This document shows positions 34,936-44,054 of a DNA stretch of 64,000 nt, one piece after another. Where the stretch lies: contig JADYYH010000042.1 of NCBI GenBank assembly GCA_020853775.1, positions 1 through 64,000 of the forward strand. Direction: 5' to 3'. The notes under the pieces are model-generated. The model made no database searches, had not been told where the DNA came from, and saw only the letters and a list, made by a program, of their open reading frames with translations. Position numbers and translations under genes: made by a program. The stretch is from Nitrospira sp. (lineage in GTDB: Bacteria; Nitrospirota; Nitrospiria; Nitrospirales; Nitrospiraceae). The number at the start of each line of letters is the position of its first letter. The stretch's first letter is position 1.

Positions 34936-35421
34936 ATGAAACCGATGAACAGCAACACCTCTCACCAAGCACTCCGTGTCGGCACCCGGCTACTGGCTTG
35001 CCTGGCATTGTGTCTTATCGAGGGCAACAGGGTGTCCGCGCAAGAAGCCGTGACCGTACAGGAAGTGCTCGCCGATCCGGCGTTGTTTCACTTGCGACAG
35101 ATCACGCTCAAAGGCACTGTGCGCCAAGTCCAGCCGCTCGATCCGTACGAGATCCCCGCCGGCTCAACCTGTTATGGCGGCTATCTCTTCAACCTGGAAG
35201 ACGACACGGCCACTCTGTCCATCGCCGTGCCGGGGCTGTGCGGCGTGCCGATGGTGAAGGATCCCGACGTGGAAGACGGTGCCCGCGTCGCGGTGGATGC
35301 GACGGTTCAGGCTCCCAGCCATGGAGGCTATGCGTTGAGCTTCAAGGGCGCAAAAATCGCGATGGATCAAGAAGGTGTGGTGCAAGCGATTGCGAACCGA
35401 ATCACGCCGTTGGCGGAATAA
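34936..35421 (+). CDS. Exported OB-fold-like protein
   Basis: 161 residues from the ATG at 34936. A signal peptide (LLACLALCLIEGNRVSAQ) precedes a beta-rich domain: VTVQEVLADPALFHLRQITL, KGTVRQVQPLDPYEIPAGST, LEDDTATLSIAVPG. The strand pattern KGTV...V...LEDDTATLSI is like bacterial periplasmic OB-fold proteins (tRNA_anti-like). Two cysteines in the mature part may pair. Function is unknown. It lies three bases before the dehydrogenase gene, so the two are co-transcribed, and it is divergent from the peptidase gene. Confidence 0.7.
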   Translation: MKPMNSNTSHQALRVGTRLLACLALCLIEGNRVSAQEAVTVQEVLADPALFHLRQITLKGTVRQVQPLDPYEIPAGSTCYGGYLFNLEDDTATLSIAVPGLCGVPMVKDPDVEDGARVAVDATVQAPSHGGYALSFKGAKIAMDQEGVVQAIANRITPLAE

Positions 35422-35424
35422 CCG

Positions 35425-36375
35425 ATGACGACCCGTCCACTTGACCAGGTTCCCCGCGTCGCGGCTCCCGCCCATACGCGCGTCGGCTGGATCGGCACCG
35501 GCGTGATGGGCGCATCCATGTGCCGGCACCTCCAGGCCGCCCACTATCGCCTCACGTTGTATACCCGCAACCGCAGCAAAGCCTCGGCGATTTTGGCCAA
35601 GGGCGCGACCTGGGCCGATTCTCCTCGCGCCGTGGCCGAGCAAACCGACATCCTCATCACGATGGTGGGATTTCCTCAGGATGTGCGCCAGGTGTACTTC
35701 GGGGACCATGGCGTACTGGCAGGGGCCAGCGCGGGCATGGTGCTGGTTGATATGACTACCACCGAACCCTCACTTGCCAAGCAGATTGCGCTCGCGGCTC
35801 AATCGCGAGACCTGCGTGCCGTCGATGCGCCGGTGTCCGGCGGGGATATTGGCGCCCGCGATGCAACCTTATCGATCATGGTCGGCGGCGAAGCCGGCGC
35901 CGTACACACGATCATGCCGCTACTCGAATGTCTGGGCAAAAAGATCGTACACCAAGGTGATTCGGGGACCGGTCAACATACGAAGCTCTGCAATCAAATC
36001 GTGATTGCCGGCACGATGATCGGCGTCTGCGAAAGCCTGCTCTACGGCTACAAGGCCGGGCTCGACCTGCCGCGCATGCTGGAATCGATCCGCGGCGGCG
36101 CCGCCGCCTGCTGGACGCTGGACAACCTGACGCCGCGCATCCTGGCTCGCAATTTTGATCCCGGCTTCTTCGTCGAGCATTTCATCAAAGACATGGGCAT
36201 TGCCCTTGAGGAAGCACGACGCCGGCAGCTCACCCTTCCAGGACTGACGCTCGCGCACCAGCTCTACGAGCAGGTGGCCGCGCTGGGCCATGGCCGTTCC
36301 GGAACGCACGCCCTGATGCTGGCGCTCGAAGCCCTATCCGACATCGATCCGACCAGACCTTCGACCTCACTCTAA
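35425..36375 (+). CDS. NAD(P)-dependent beta-hydroxyacid dehydrogenase
   Basis: 316 residues of the 3-hydroxyisobutyrate/tartronate semialdehyde reductase family. The Rossmann motif is VGWIGTGVMGASMCRHLQAA, the substrate motif is DAPVSGGDIGARDATLSIMV, and the catalytic lysine lies in GTGQHTKLCNQIVIAGTMIG. A C-terminal helical domain follows (FFVEHFIKDMGIALEEARRR). Family members reduce small aldehydes such as glyoxylate, succinic semialdehyde or tartronate semialdehyde. The exact substrate is not evident. It follows the OB-fold gene by three bases and precedes the lipoprotein by 13. Confidence 0.9.
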   Translation: MTTRPLDQVPRVAAPAHTRVGWIGTGVMGASMCRHLQAAHYRLTLYTRNRSKASAILAKGATWADSPRAVAEQTDILITMVGFPQDVRQVYFGDHGVLAGASAGMVLVDMTTTEPSLAKQIALAAQSRDLRAVDAPVSGGDIGARDATLSIMVGGEAGAVHTIMPLLECLGKKIVHQGDSGTGQHTKLCNQIVIAGTMIGVCESLLYGYKAGLDLPRMLESIRGGAAACWTLDNLTPRILARNFDPGFFVEHFIKDMGIALEEARRRQLTLPGLTLAHQLYEQVAALGHGRSGTHALMLALEALSDIDPTRPSTSL

Positions 36376-36388
36376 TCACAGGAGCCGC

Positions 36389-37120
36389 ATGAGAACGGGT
36401 ACGCATCCTCTTGTTCTGGCACTCATCCTCACCATAACCTGCGCCGCCTGCACCGGAGCCCGCGGGTTGAACCGCCACCTCCTGCAGGAATCTTTTCATG
36501 ACCATCCGGACGTGGCGACTGATCGCGACATTGCCAACACCATGGCCACCCAGGCCACCTTGCCGACACCCTATCGCCTGGCCATTTATTTCAAACATGA
36601 GGATTTCCCCAGCCGGCCCGCTCTGCAACGAGTGGACTGGGTCAGTTCCGACGGCGCCCGCGTCCAACGCGCGCTGGAACCGGTACAGGAGGAAGGGATT
36701 CTTCAACGGACTTTCCTGCTCGCCAATTCAACCGTGCAAGGCAATACGCTTCGCGACATACGACTTGCCGCGGCCCGCTACAACGCCGACGCGATCCTCA
36801 TCATCGACGGGGCTTCGGCCTTTGAACGGTACAACAACAGCCACGCCTGGTGGTACGCCACCGGCATCGGCACCTACTTTGCCCACGGCACCGAATGCCA
36901 CGCGCTGTTCATGATGGAAGGCACCCTGTGGGATGTCCGGACCGGGTATCTCTACGGCACGCAAACGGCGGAAGGGGAAACGACACTCATCGGCCCGGCG
37001 CCGTCACTCGACGACAAGGCCGCCGTTGCCGAAGCCAAAGATGTGGCGCTCGAACGGTTCGGAAAAGAACTGGCCGATATGCTGCGGCTGATTAAGGAGA
37101 AGCAACGAGTTTCCAATTGA
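36389..37120 (+). CDS. Outer-membrane-type lipoprotein of unknown function
   Basis: 243 residues. A lipobox (TCAAC, after LALILTI) directs lipidation. The mature domain shows YRLAIYFKHEDFPSRPALQR, LRDIRLAAARYNADAILIID and a C-terminal AEAKDVALERFGKELADMLR. The alternation of strands and helices around AARYNADAILII resembles small CsgG/GNA1162-like lipoproteins. AGGAG precedes the ATG. No function can be given. The gene ends nine bases before a REP-like palindrome. Confidence 0.75.
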   Translation: MRTGTHPLVLALILTITCAACTGARGLNRHLLQESFHDHPDVATDRDIANTMATQATLPTPYRLAIYFKHEDFPSRPALQRVDWVSSDGARVQRALEPVQEEGILQRTFLLANSTVQGNTLRDIRLAAARYNADAILIIDGASAFERYNNSHAWWYATGIGTYFAHGTECHALFMMEGTLWDVRTGYLYGTQTAEGETTLIGPAPSLDDKAAVAEAKDVALERFGKELADMLRLIKEKQRVSN

Positions 37121-37129
37121 GCGATTGCT

Positions 37130-37251
37130 CGGGCGCTCAAAATGGCTTTCGGGCGAGGCCGCAGTGAGTGAAGGACTGAGGCGTACTCACAGCAGTACGT
37201 CGAAGTCGTGAGCGAAACGAGAACGAAGCCCGATGCCATTTTCAGCGCCCG
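37130..37251. repeat. REP-like palindromic repeat (complete copy)
   Basis: A 122-base imperfect palindrome. The outer arms pair CGGGCGCTCAAAATGGC with GCCATTTTCAGCGCCCG; the centre is GGCGTACT-CACAGC-AGTACG. The strand between reads GTCGTGAGCGAAACGAGAACG. Core and inner arms match the elements at 1-105 and 61814-61938, while outer arms differ. It fills the gap between a convergent lipoprotein gene and the porin gene, ending one base before the porin stop. A mobile, non-autonomous origin (REP/BIME or MITE) is likely, with probable terminator activity. Confidence 0.75.
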
Positions 37252-37252
37252 A

Positions 37253-38485
37253 CTACGGACTGTCGAAGGTCCAGAGAATGCCCAGCAACACCAGATGCTG
37301 ATTCGGCGTGAGGCTCAGCACACCTGGTTGCAGCTCACCCCGCCGGAAGAATCCGCCTCCTGCTCCGGTCGATTCATCCCATCGATGTTCGAGCCGCACG
37401 GTGGTGTTCGTCCATTTGTAGGGAATCCGGTATTCGACCGTGGATGTCATCGCCTTCACGAATTGCTCCGATCCCGTCCAACGACCGTTCCGATCCCAAT
37501 AGAACTCCGGCCGGACCGCGAGAGCCCAAGGACCAGCGACATGCCAGCGCGCTACGATGTTCCCACCGGTCACGAAAGCACGTGGGTGTCCGGGCCGATC
37601 AGCGATATTCTCAGTTCCGATATCGTACGAAGCCGCAATCGTCAGGTCGTCCCCTTTCCATTCGACAATGTGATTCGCATAAAACCGCCAGAACTGCAGA
37701 GCCGTGTTGGTCTGATCCGGCCCCCCATAGACGGTCTGTGTCAGCGTGAGTCGCGGACTCGCTTTGTAGGCCCACTGCCCGCCGTAACTCGGTTGGTCGT
37801 TCGGATGCGAAAGGTGATAGTAGCCGTTGATCACGAAGGCCGTGACCGTCAGGTTGTCGGTGAGCGGATATTTGGCATTGATCCCGAACATCATATAGGG
37901 CGTGTTGTCGGCAATCCAGGAACGAGTATAGTTCACATTGTCCTTGGCATAGAGCGACTCATAGCCGACCAGACTGTTGAAGAGTCCTGCCGTGATCGTG
38001 AGTCCCTTCCCGACCGGCGCCAGGTAGGAGACATTCGCGCGATGGATGTGCCGGAGCGTGTCGGCCCCGCTCACTTCACGCTCGCCATGCAAAAACGCAA
38101 ATCGTTCGGAGTCGTATCCGCCTTGCACCCCAAGCTCCATGCCCCACCGCGATGACTCCGTCGCGTCTTTGCGAACATAGGCCAGGGCCATGTTCGGTGC
38201 GAACTCGTTGTGCCGCGCCGCCGTCGCCCGATTTCGCCAGAGATGGTTCTCCGGGAAATTGAAATTGAGAATGTAGCCGACATCGAGATAGGCGCCGTAA
38301 TGCCAGAGAGAAGACGCCTCAACGACAGCAGGCGATACATCGGCCGCTGCCCCCCTGTCGGCAAAGACGAGCGAGGCGAGCGAGATCCATAGGAAGACCG
38401 CCCGTCCACACCATCTCATCCACCAGCGTGGAGCGTTCCGGGTAGCCGGAGAGGCAGAGGCGCTCGGATGGTGAACTCGTGTCAT
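37253..38485 (-). CDS. Outer-membrane porin-like beta-barrel protein
   Basis: 410 residues from the ATG at 38485. A signal sequence is seen in AVFLWISLASLVFADRGAAA. The mature protein shows alternating amphipathic strands (HYGAYLDVGYILNFNFPENH, SRWGMELGVQGGYDSERFAF, LTVTAFVINGYYHLSHPNDQ, TTVRLEHRWDE) and ends with the aromatic VLLGILWTF. This is like BBP2/DUF1597-type putative porins. Conserved WRNRATAARHNEFAPNMA is typical. The likely role is diffusion of small solutes or ions. It lies 113 bases downstream of the hyfI-like gene on the same strand and may belong to that operon. Confidence 0.85.
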   Translation of the reverse strand: MTRVHHPSASASPATRNAPRWWMRWCGRAVFLWISLASLVFADRGAAADVSPAVVEASSLWHYGAYLDVGYILNFNFPENHLWRNRATAARHNEFAPNMALAYVRKDATESSRWGMELGVQGGYDSERFAFLHGEREVSGADTLRHIHRANVSYLAPVGKGLTITAGLFNSLVGYESLYAKDNVNYTRSWIADNTPYMMFGINAKYPLTDNLTVTAFVINGYYHLSHPNDQPSYGGQWAYKASPRLTLTQTVYGGPDQTNTALQFWRFYANHIVEWKGDDLTIAASYDIGTENIADRPGHPRAFVTGGNIVARWHVAGPWALAVRPEFYWDRNGRWTGSEQFVKAMTSTVEYRIPYKWTNTTVRLEHRWDESTGAGGGFFRRGELQPGVLSLTPNQHLVLLGILWTFDSP

Positions 38486-38598
38486 CCCACACTCACAGGC
38501 TGGCGGCGCTCGCACTAAATTGCCGAGAATCAGGAGAGATGTAAACGAATTGCGGAGAGAAAGGAACCGGAAAAGTCTCAGAGAGCACTCCGAGCGGA

Positions 38599-39120
38599 TT
38601 ATTTGTCTGCTTCGGTACGCGCGCCCCGGAGCATGTCCAACACCGCGAGGATCTCCGCCGGCCGAGGAGGGCATCCGGCGATACGGACATCCACCGGGAT
38701 ATGGCGTTCTACCGGACCCGTCACCGCGTAACTGCCTTTGAACACCCCGCAATTGATCGCGCAATCACCCAGCGCAATGACGATCTTCGGATCGGCCGTC
38801 TGTTTATAGACGTCCTTTAACGCACGCTCCATGTTCACGGTCACCGGCCCAGTCACCACCAGCGCATCGGTGTGGCGCGGTGAAGCCGCAATATGCACCC
38901 CGAACCGCTCCACGTCATAGATGGAATTGGTCAGGGCATTCATTTCCATCTCGCAGGCATTACACGACCCGGTGTCCACCTCCCGGATTGTCAGGGACCG
39001 CCTGAACGGCTTCGCTTTCTCGATCGCCTCACGGCTCACCGGCTCGGAAGGCGACTTCACGGCAGGATAGTGCCCCGTCACGACACCAGTCGAAAGACTT
39101 TTCTTAATGATCCGAAACAT
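38599..39120 (-). CDS. hyfI: HyfI/NuoB-like small subunit of an Ehr-type complex
   Basis: 173 residues. Iron-sulfur ligands are Cys53, Cys56, Cys120 and Cys150, in GSCNACEMEMNAL, IALGDCAINCGVF and IAGCPPRPAEIL. This is the hydrogenase-4 or NuoB pattern, and one [4Fe-4S] cluster should be bound. The first pair is CxxC as in group 4 hydrogenase small subunits, not the tandem CC of NuoB. It is the last gene of the operon running from 46079. With a cysteine-less large subunit it would pass electrons only to a modified site. Positioned 77 bases after the large-subunit gene. Confidence 0.88.
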   Translation of the reverse strand: MFRIIKKSLSTGVVTGHYPAVKSPSEPVSREAIEKAKPFRRSLTIREVDTGSCNACEMEMNALTNSIYDVERFGVHIAASPRHTDALVVTGPVTVNMERALKDVYKQTADPKIVIALGDCAINCGVFKGSYAVTGPVERHIPVDVRIAGCPPRPAEILAVLDMLRGARTEADK

Positions 39121-39197
39121 GGCATCTCCTTGGCTGTCAGCCTCCGGCCATCAGGTCTCAGCTCAGACGCGACTGCTGATCGCTGAGCGCTCGTGTC

Positions 39198-40790
39198 TCA
39201 CAGGTCATTGCCCGCATACGACAAATTGAAGCTCTTATTGATCAGCGGAAAGTCCGGCACGATGTTTCCTACTGCGGCCCACTGGATCGCCGGCCAATGC
39301 ACAAACGACGGGTCCCGAACTTTACATCGGTGAATCCGTCCCTCTTCCCCCGCCATGACGACGTACAAAATTTCGCCGCGCCAACCTTCGACGGCCGATA
39401 TCGCCCATTGCCCCGGCGTTGGAGGATCAACCGACAGCGCGACGACTGGCCCAGTCGGCAACTGCCGGCGAAGCGTATGGATCAGACGGATCGAGTCGTG
39501 CACTTCATCCAGCCGCACCCGCATGCGGGCGCGGACATCTCCGTACCGATACACCGCCACCTTCGGTTGGCACTCGTGATACGCAGCGAACGGCCGGTCT
39601 CGACGCAAATCACGATCGACGCCGGAGGCGCGGCCCACGACACCCATGACGGCATGATCCCACGCGGTATGTTCCGACAGCACTCCCGTATTCTCCAACC
39701 GTTCGGTCAGGGAGGCATTGGCGAAGAGTATGGTTTCAATTTCGACAAACTCTCGCTCGATGGCATGGAGTTCCGCATCGACTTGCGACAGCTGCGGGCC
39801 GGAAAGATCCAGGACCACTCCTCCCACCCTATTCACGCCTCGCAAAAAGCGTGAGCCGGTCAGGCGATCGTTCAGCTGCATGAGCTGTTCCTTCAGACGG
39901 CCACAGTGCGCATGCGCCAGGGCATAGGCCGTATCGTTGCAGATGGCGCCGACATCACCGATGTGATTGTGCAGCCGTTCCAGTTCGAGAAAGAGACTAC
40001 GCAGATAGCGGGCTCGCGGCGGCACCGTCATCCCCAACAGCGTCTCCACCGCTTGACAATAGGCCACACTATGGCCCACCGAGGTATCGCCCGACACACG
40101 CTCCGCAAGCGGCACCGCCTCCGTCAGCCGCTGTTGCTCGAACAATTTTTCCACCCCGCGGTGCTTCCAGAAATGCCGCACTTCGAGTTGCAAGATCGGT
40201 TCGCCCGCCACCGACAACCGGAAATGGCCCGATTCGATGACGCCTGCGTGGATCGGCCCGACAGGAATTTCGAAGACTCCATCGCCGTGCATTTTCCTGT
40301 ACGCGTATTCTCCCTGCACGCGCTCCAGCACTTGGTCCCACACAAAGTCCTTCTTCAGCGGATGCGATCCCTTCGGCCAATGTTCATGGCGAACCAATCT
40401 CCGCATGTCCGGATGCCCGACAGGGATCAGGCCGAAGAGATCGCGGATCTCCCGTTCGTACCACTTCGCCGCGTGCACCACCGGCGTGATCGACGCAAAC
40501 TCGCGCTCACCCCCTGCGAGATCACTCGAAAGAAGCAGCCAGTCTTTCCGTTCCGCCAACGTGAACAGATAACAGAGTTCATAACGGGCTTCGCGGGGAC
40601 GGTGATCGACGGCCCACAACAAGGAGAGCGAGCCGAGCACCTGTGGGTCTGTGTGGATATAGCGGGCGACCGCCGGCACGTCCTGCTTGTGCAGGCGCAG
40701 CATCGGCACACCGTGCATCGAGCCGACCTGCATGACAGTCTGTGGAAAGGCTTCCTGTACTCGCGCGACTGCGGTCTGGCCATCGGGCAT
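39198..40790 (-). CDS. hyfG: HyfG/NuoCD-like large subunit lacking [NiFe] ligands
   Basis: 530 residues from the ATG at 40790; the extension to 40958 overlaps the previous gene and is rejected. Residues 1-150 form a NuoC-like (30 kDa) domain with WYEREIRDLFGLIPVGHPDM. The rest is a NuoD/hydrogenase large-subunit domain (RGVEKLFEQQ, AERVSGDTSVGHSVAYCQAV, ...). In group 4 hydrogenases the motif RICGIC would stand where RVSGDT (231-236) is found, and DPCxxC where NLSYAG (522-527) is found. All four nickel-iron ligands are lost. It cannot be a hydrogenase; it resembles the energy-converting-hydrogenase-related (Ehr) complexes. Confidence 0.9.
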   Translation of the reverse strand: MPDGQTAVARVQEAFPQTVMQVGSMHGVPMLRLHKQDVPAVARYIHTDPQVLGSLSLLWAVDHRPREARYELCYLFTLAERKDWLLLSSDLAGGEREFASITPVVHAAKWYEREIRDLFGLIPVGHPDMRRLVRHEHWPKGSHPLKKDFVWDQVLERVQGEYAYRKMHGDGVFEIPVGPIHAGVIESGHFRLSVAGEPILQLEVRHFWKHRGVEKLFEQQRLTEAVPLAERVSGDTSVGHSVAYCQAVETLLGMTVPPRARYLRSLFLELERLHNHIGDVGAICNDTAYALAHAHCGRLKEQLMQLNDRLTGSRFLRGVNRVGGVVLDLSGPQLSQVDAELHAIEREFVEIETILFANASLTERLENTGVLSEHTAWDHAVMGVVGRASGVDRDLRRDRPFAAYHECQPKVAVYRYGDVRARMRVRLDEVHDSIRLIHTLRRQLPTGPVVALSVDPPTPGQWAISAVEGWRGEILYVVMAGEEGRIHRCKVRDPSFVHWPAIQWAAVGNIVPDFPLINKSFNLSYAGNDL

Positions 40791-40795
40791 CGGTG

Positions 40796-42328
40796 TTACC
40801 TCACCACAATCACGTGAACGGCCCTGGTCACCAATGTCCGCAACGACTCGGGAATCATGACGCTCAAGCCAACCAACGCCACGATCATGGCCAAGACCGG
40901 CACATGGCCGACAGTGCAGGCTTCGCCCCGGGTGATCCCGTCCTGCGGAGTACCCCACACCATCGCGCCAATGCGCGCCATCATGCCGCCGAACAGGACG
41001 ACGCCGAAGAATAAAAAGACGCCGACGAGACCGAGACTCCGCATTTCATCCGAGACCGTCACCGCCACGAATCGACCGACATGCATCGTATCGGATGCAA
41101 AATTCTGGGCGGAAAGTGCCGACACCACCAACAACTCGCTCACGAACGGCGAAAACGGAGGCAGCCCGATTAGGGCAAACCCGGCCACAAGGGTCGCCAC
41201 TGCCGTAATCGGTTGTGACCTGGCGAGCCCTCGTACCTGGTCGATTTCCAACGAGTCGTACCGCCGGTGAATATTGCCCGCGACAAAAAATGCCAACGCC
41301 TTGGCTAACGCATGATTGAGCAAATGGAAGAGGCCGCCGAAGGTGCCCACCAGTCCGCCCACTCCGAAGCCGAGCATGGCCAGCCCCATATGCTCGATGC
41401 TCGAATAGGCAAAGAGCCGCTTGTAATTGTGCTGAAGGAGGATAAAGAGCGACGCCACCACAAACGACACGAATCCGAAGGTGAGGAGCAAATTACCGGT
41501 AAACTGGGGCGGGAGCGCCTGATCGACGAGCGCCTTGCTGCGCAGCACTGTATAGACGGCCACTGTTTCCAACACTCCGGCCAACATCGCCGCCACCGGC
41601 GCCGGCGCTTCCGTATAGGCATCGGGTAACCAGGTATGCATCGGCACCAAGCCGACCTTCGTGCCATACCCGACGAGGATAAAGAGAAACGCCAGCTTCA
41701 GGACGTTCGGGTCTAATCGATCTGCGACTCCGATCAACTCCGTCACATTCAACGCCGAACTGGCATCGCCAAGCACCCGCACCGACGAATAATAGGTGAG
41801 CACCACGCCGAACAGGGCCAGAGCGATGCCCACCGAGCAGAGAATCAAATACTTCCAACCGGCTTCGAGCGATTCCTTGCGTCGGAAAAAGGCGATCAGG
41901 AAAGTCGTCGCCAGCGTCGTGCCTTCCACCGCTACCCATTGCACGCCCAGGCTATTGGCCATCGTCGCGGCCACCATGGCGAACAGAAACATGTGAAACA
42001 GGAAGAAGAAGATTCCCAGGTGCTTCGGCGCAATCACGCCCCGCGCGACCTGCTCATCCATATACGACCACATGTACAGCGAGCAGGAGAGCCCGATGGC
42101 GGTAATGATGATGAGAATAAAGTCGGACAACGCATCCACATAGACGAGCGTGCCCAATGTCGTGACCGATCCGTCCGCCAACACCTGTCGAGTGAGGAGC
42201 GTCTCGGCGACGGCCAAGGCCACCATGGTCGTAAAATTAACGGCGTGCAACAGGCGGGCCCGTTGGATCACCAGACTCGACAGACCGGCCAGAACCGGCC
42301 CGACCAACAACACGATCACCGGCCACAT
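40796..42328 (-). CDS. hyfF: HyfF/NuoN-like antiporter-type membrane subunit
   Basis: 510 residues with about fourteen membrane helices. The proton-translocating antiporter fold is indicated by VEGTTLATTFLIAFFRRKES, the helix motif FILVGYGTKVGLVPMHTWLPDAYTE split as GYGTKVGLVPMHTW and LPDAYTEAPAPV, and the RLFAYSSIEHMGLA segment. A lysine in GTKVGL and glutamate in VAVEGTT are the expected key residues. It should carry protons or sodium across the cytoplasmic membrane as part of the complex. It precedes hyfG by five bases and follows hyfE by 37. Confidence 0.9.
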   Translation of the reverse strand: MWPVIVLLVGPVLAGLSSLVIQRARLLHAVNFTTMVALAVAETLLTRQVLADGSVTTLGTLVYVDALSDFILIIITAIGLSCSLYMWSYMDEQVARGVIAPKHLGIFFFLFHMFLFAMVAATMANSLGVQWVAVEGTTLATTFLIAFFRRKESLEAGWKYLILCSVGIALALFGVVLTYYSSVRVLGDASSALNVTELIGVADRLDPNVLKLAFLFILVGYGTKVGLVPMHTWLPDAYTEAPAPVAAMLAGVLETVAVYTVLRSKALVDQALPPQFTGNLLLTFGFVSFVVASLFILLQHNYKRLFAYSSIEHMGLAMLGFGVGGLVGTFGGLFHLLNHALAKALAFFVAGNIHRRYDSLEIDQVRGLARSQPITAVATLVAGFALIGLPPFSPFVSELLVVSALSAQNFASDTMHVGRFVAVTVSDEMRSLGLVGVFLFFGVVLFGGMMARIGAMVWGTPQDGITRGEACTVGHVPVLAMIVALVGLSVMIPESLRTLVTRAVHVIVVR

Positions 42329-42365
42329 GGGGCACCTGTACGCACGCGCTCCGTCATCAAGGTCC

Positions 42366-43031
42366 TCATTCCTTCAACACCGTCAACTCGCTGGTATCCA
42401 CGCTATCGAACGCATCTTGCAGACGATGGGTGTAAATGCCAGCGATCAGTCCCGCGACGAGCACATCGAAGAACACCCCTAACTCGACGATCAACGGCAT
42501 GCCGTAGGCCGCTGCCGTGGTGCCCAGAAAGACGCCGTTCTCCATCACCAGAAACCCGACCATTTGTGTCACGGCTTTCTTCCGGGCGATCATCGTGAAC
42601 AATCCGATCAAGATGATGGCCAGGGCAAGGGCCAGCGAATCCCGAGTCAGCAGATATCCCAGCGGGATAATGGGCTGCGTGATAAAAAATGCCACCACCA
42701 CCAGGCCGCCGCAGATCAGCAGCCCGGCTGGAATGTTGATGTTCATGACCAATTCCCGCGACACATTCAGACGTTCGATGACTTTTCGAAGGATCCGCGG
42801 CAATACGATCACTTTGATGACCACGGTCAGCACCGCGGCAACATAGATGTGCCGATGCCCGGTCAGGAAGGCGACCAGCGCCGCGGTGGTCGCTAAAAAG
42901 AACGACTGCAACGCGAACAGATCGACGCAGGCCGAGAGCCGCCGCTGCGCGACGATCGCAAAGCAACTCAACAGGAGCAGCACCGAGCAGAGATCGACGA
43001 GCTGCGACCCGAGCTGTGTTGATTCCGACAT
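42366..43031 (-). CDS. hyfE: HyfE-like membrane subunit
   Basis: 221 residues with six to seven membrane helices (LLLLSCFAIVAQRRLSACVD, LTVVIKVIVLPRILRKVIER, AGLLICGGLVVVAFFITQPI, LALAIILIGLFTMIARKKAV). The order of features matches HyfE of hydrogenase 4, whose C-terminal half is NuoK-like; QMVGFLVMENGVFL is the NuoK-type motif with a conserved glutamate. It joins the antiporter-like subunits. The start lies four bases after hyfC. Confidence 0.88.
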   Translation of the reverse strand: MSESTQLGSQLVDLCSVLLLLSCFAIVAQRRLSACVDLFALQSFFLATTAALVAFLTGHRHIYVAAVLTVVIKVIVLPRILRKVIERLNVSRELVMNINIPAGLLICGGLVVVAFFITQPIIPLGYLLTRDSLALALAIILIGLFTMIARKKAVTQMVGFLVMENGVFLGTTAAAYGMPLIVELGVFFDVLVAGLIAGIYTHRLQDAFDSVDTSELTVLKE

Positions 43032-43035
43032 CGCC

Positions 43036-44004
43036 TTATCCTCGTAACGTGTAGAAAAACACCAAGGCCAGTAGCGCCAGGATAAAGGCTGAACCCAGCA
43101 ATTCCGGCACGCGAAACAGTCTCAACTTGGCGAACATCGATTCAATCACCCCGATGATGACCGCCAGCCCCGTCACTTTCACGACATACACCGCCACGCC
43201 AGTCGCCAGGGCCGATGGCGTCGCCTCCGTCGCGATCCCCCACGGCGCGAACACGTTGACGAGCAACGTCAGGAACACCAGCAGCTTGATCCCCGCCGCC
43301 CACTCCATCAGCGCCAGGTACCGGCCGGAGTATTCGAGCAGCATGGCTTCATGGATCATCGTCAGCTCCAGATGCGTCGCCGGATTGTCCACCGGCACAC
43401 GCCCGGTCTCCGCCAATGTCACGATAAACATGGCGGCCAGAGCCATGAGGTGGGCGGGCGGCGCCAACACCATGCCTTCCAGCAGCGCCGACTGGTGCAC
43501 GATCGTACTCAGATTGGTCGACCCGGCCGTCAAGGCAATGGCCAGAATCGACAGAATCATGGCCGGTTCGGCCAGCGTCGCCACAATGGCCTCTCGACTG
43601 CTCCCCATTCCGCCAAACGTCGATCCGGCGTCCAATCCGGCCAAAATCAGGAAAAACGTCCCGAGGGCCAGCATATACACCAGCGCGATGATGTTGCCGG
43701 CAAAGCTGAGCGGTGTGTGGGAAATGAACACCGGCATCAACAGCCCGGCCGCCACCGTCGACGCGAACACAATGTAGGGCGCAGCCGTAAAAATCCACGA
43801 GGCGGTGGAGGAGATCACCGGTTGTTTGCCGAACAGCTTGGCCAAATCGGCATAGGGCTGCAACAGACTCGCACCACGGCGGCATTGAAGGCGTGCGTTG
43901 ACCTTTCGGATCACGCCGACGATGAACGGAGAGAGGGCGAGCAGCATGCTGAGCTGCATAAAGACGAACCCGATTTGAAGCATCACCTGCACGTCTGTCC
44001 TCAC
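43036..44004 (-). CDS. hyfC: HyfC/NuoH-like membrane anchor subunit
   Basis: 322 residues, about eight membrane helices. The quinone-site region typical of NuoH/HyfC is seen in ETGRVPVDNPATHLELTMIH and HEAMLLEYSGRYLALMEWAA, together with an N-terminal RRGASLLQPYADLAKLFGKQ. It connects the hydrophilic arm to the antiporter subunits. The start is an ATG (MRTDVQVMLQ). It lies 50 bases after hyfB and four before hyfE. Confidence 0.9.
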   Translation of the reverse strand: MRTDVQVMLQIGFVFMQLSMLLALSPFIVGVIRKVNARLQCRRGASLLQPYADLAKLFGKQPVISSTASWIFTAAPYIVFASTVAAGLLMPVFISHTPLSFAGNIIALVYMLALGTFFLILAGLDAGSTFGGMGSSREAIVATLAEPAMILSILAIALTAGSTNLSTIVHQSALLEGMVLAPPAHLMALAAMFIVTLAETGRVPVDNPATHLELTMIHEAMLLEYSGRYLALMEWAAGIKLLVFLTLLVNVFAPWGIATEATPSALATGVAVYVVKVTGLAVIIGVIESMFAKLRLFRVPELLGSAFILALLALVFFYTLRG

Positions 44005-44054
44005 CCGCCACTTACTGACGGCTCGTCACCGTGAACGTCCTCTTCTGTCAGGAG

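Noticed and set aside
39198..40790. Reading the Hyf-like large subunit as an active hydrogenase
   Set aside because: Both CxxC pairs that hold nickel and iron are absent, and no maturation genes are nearby.
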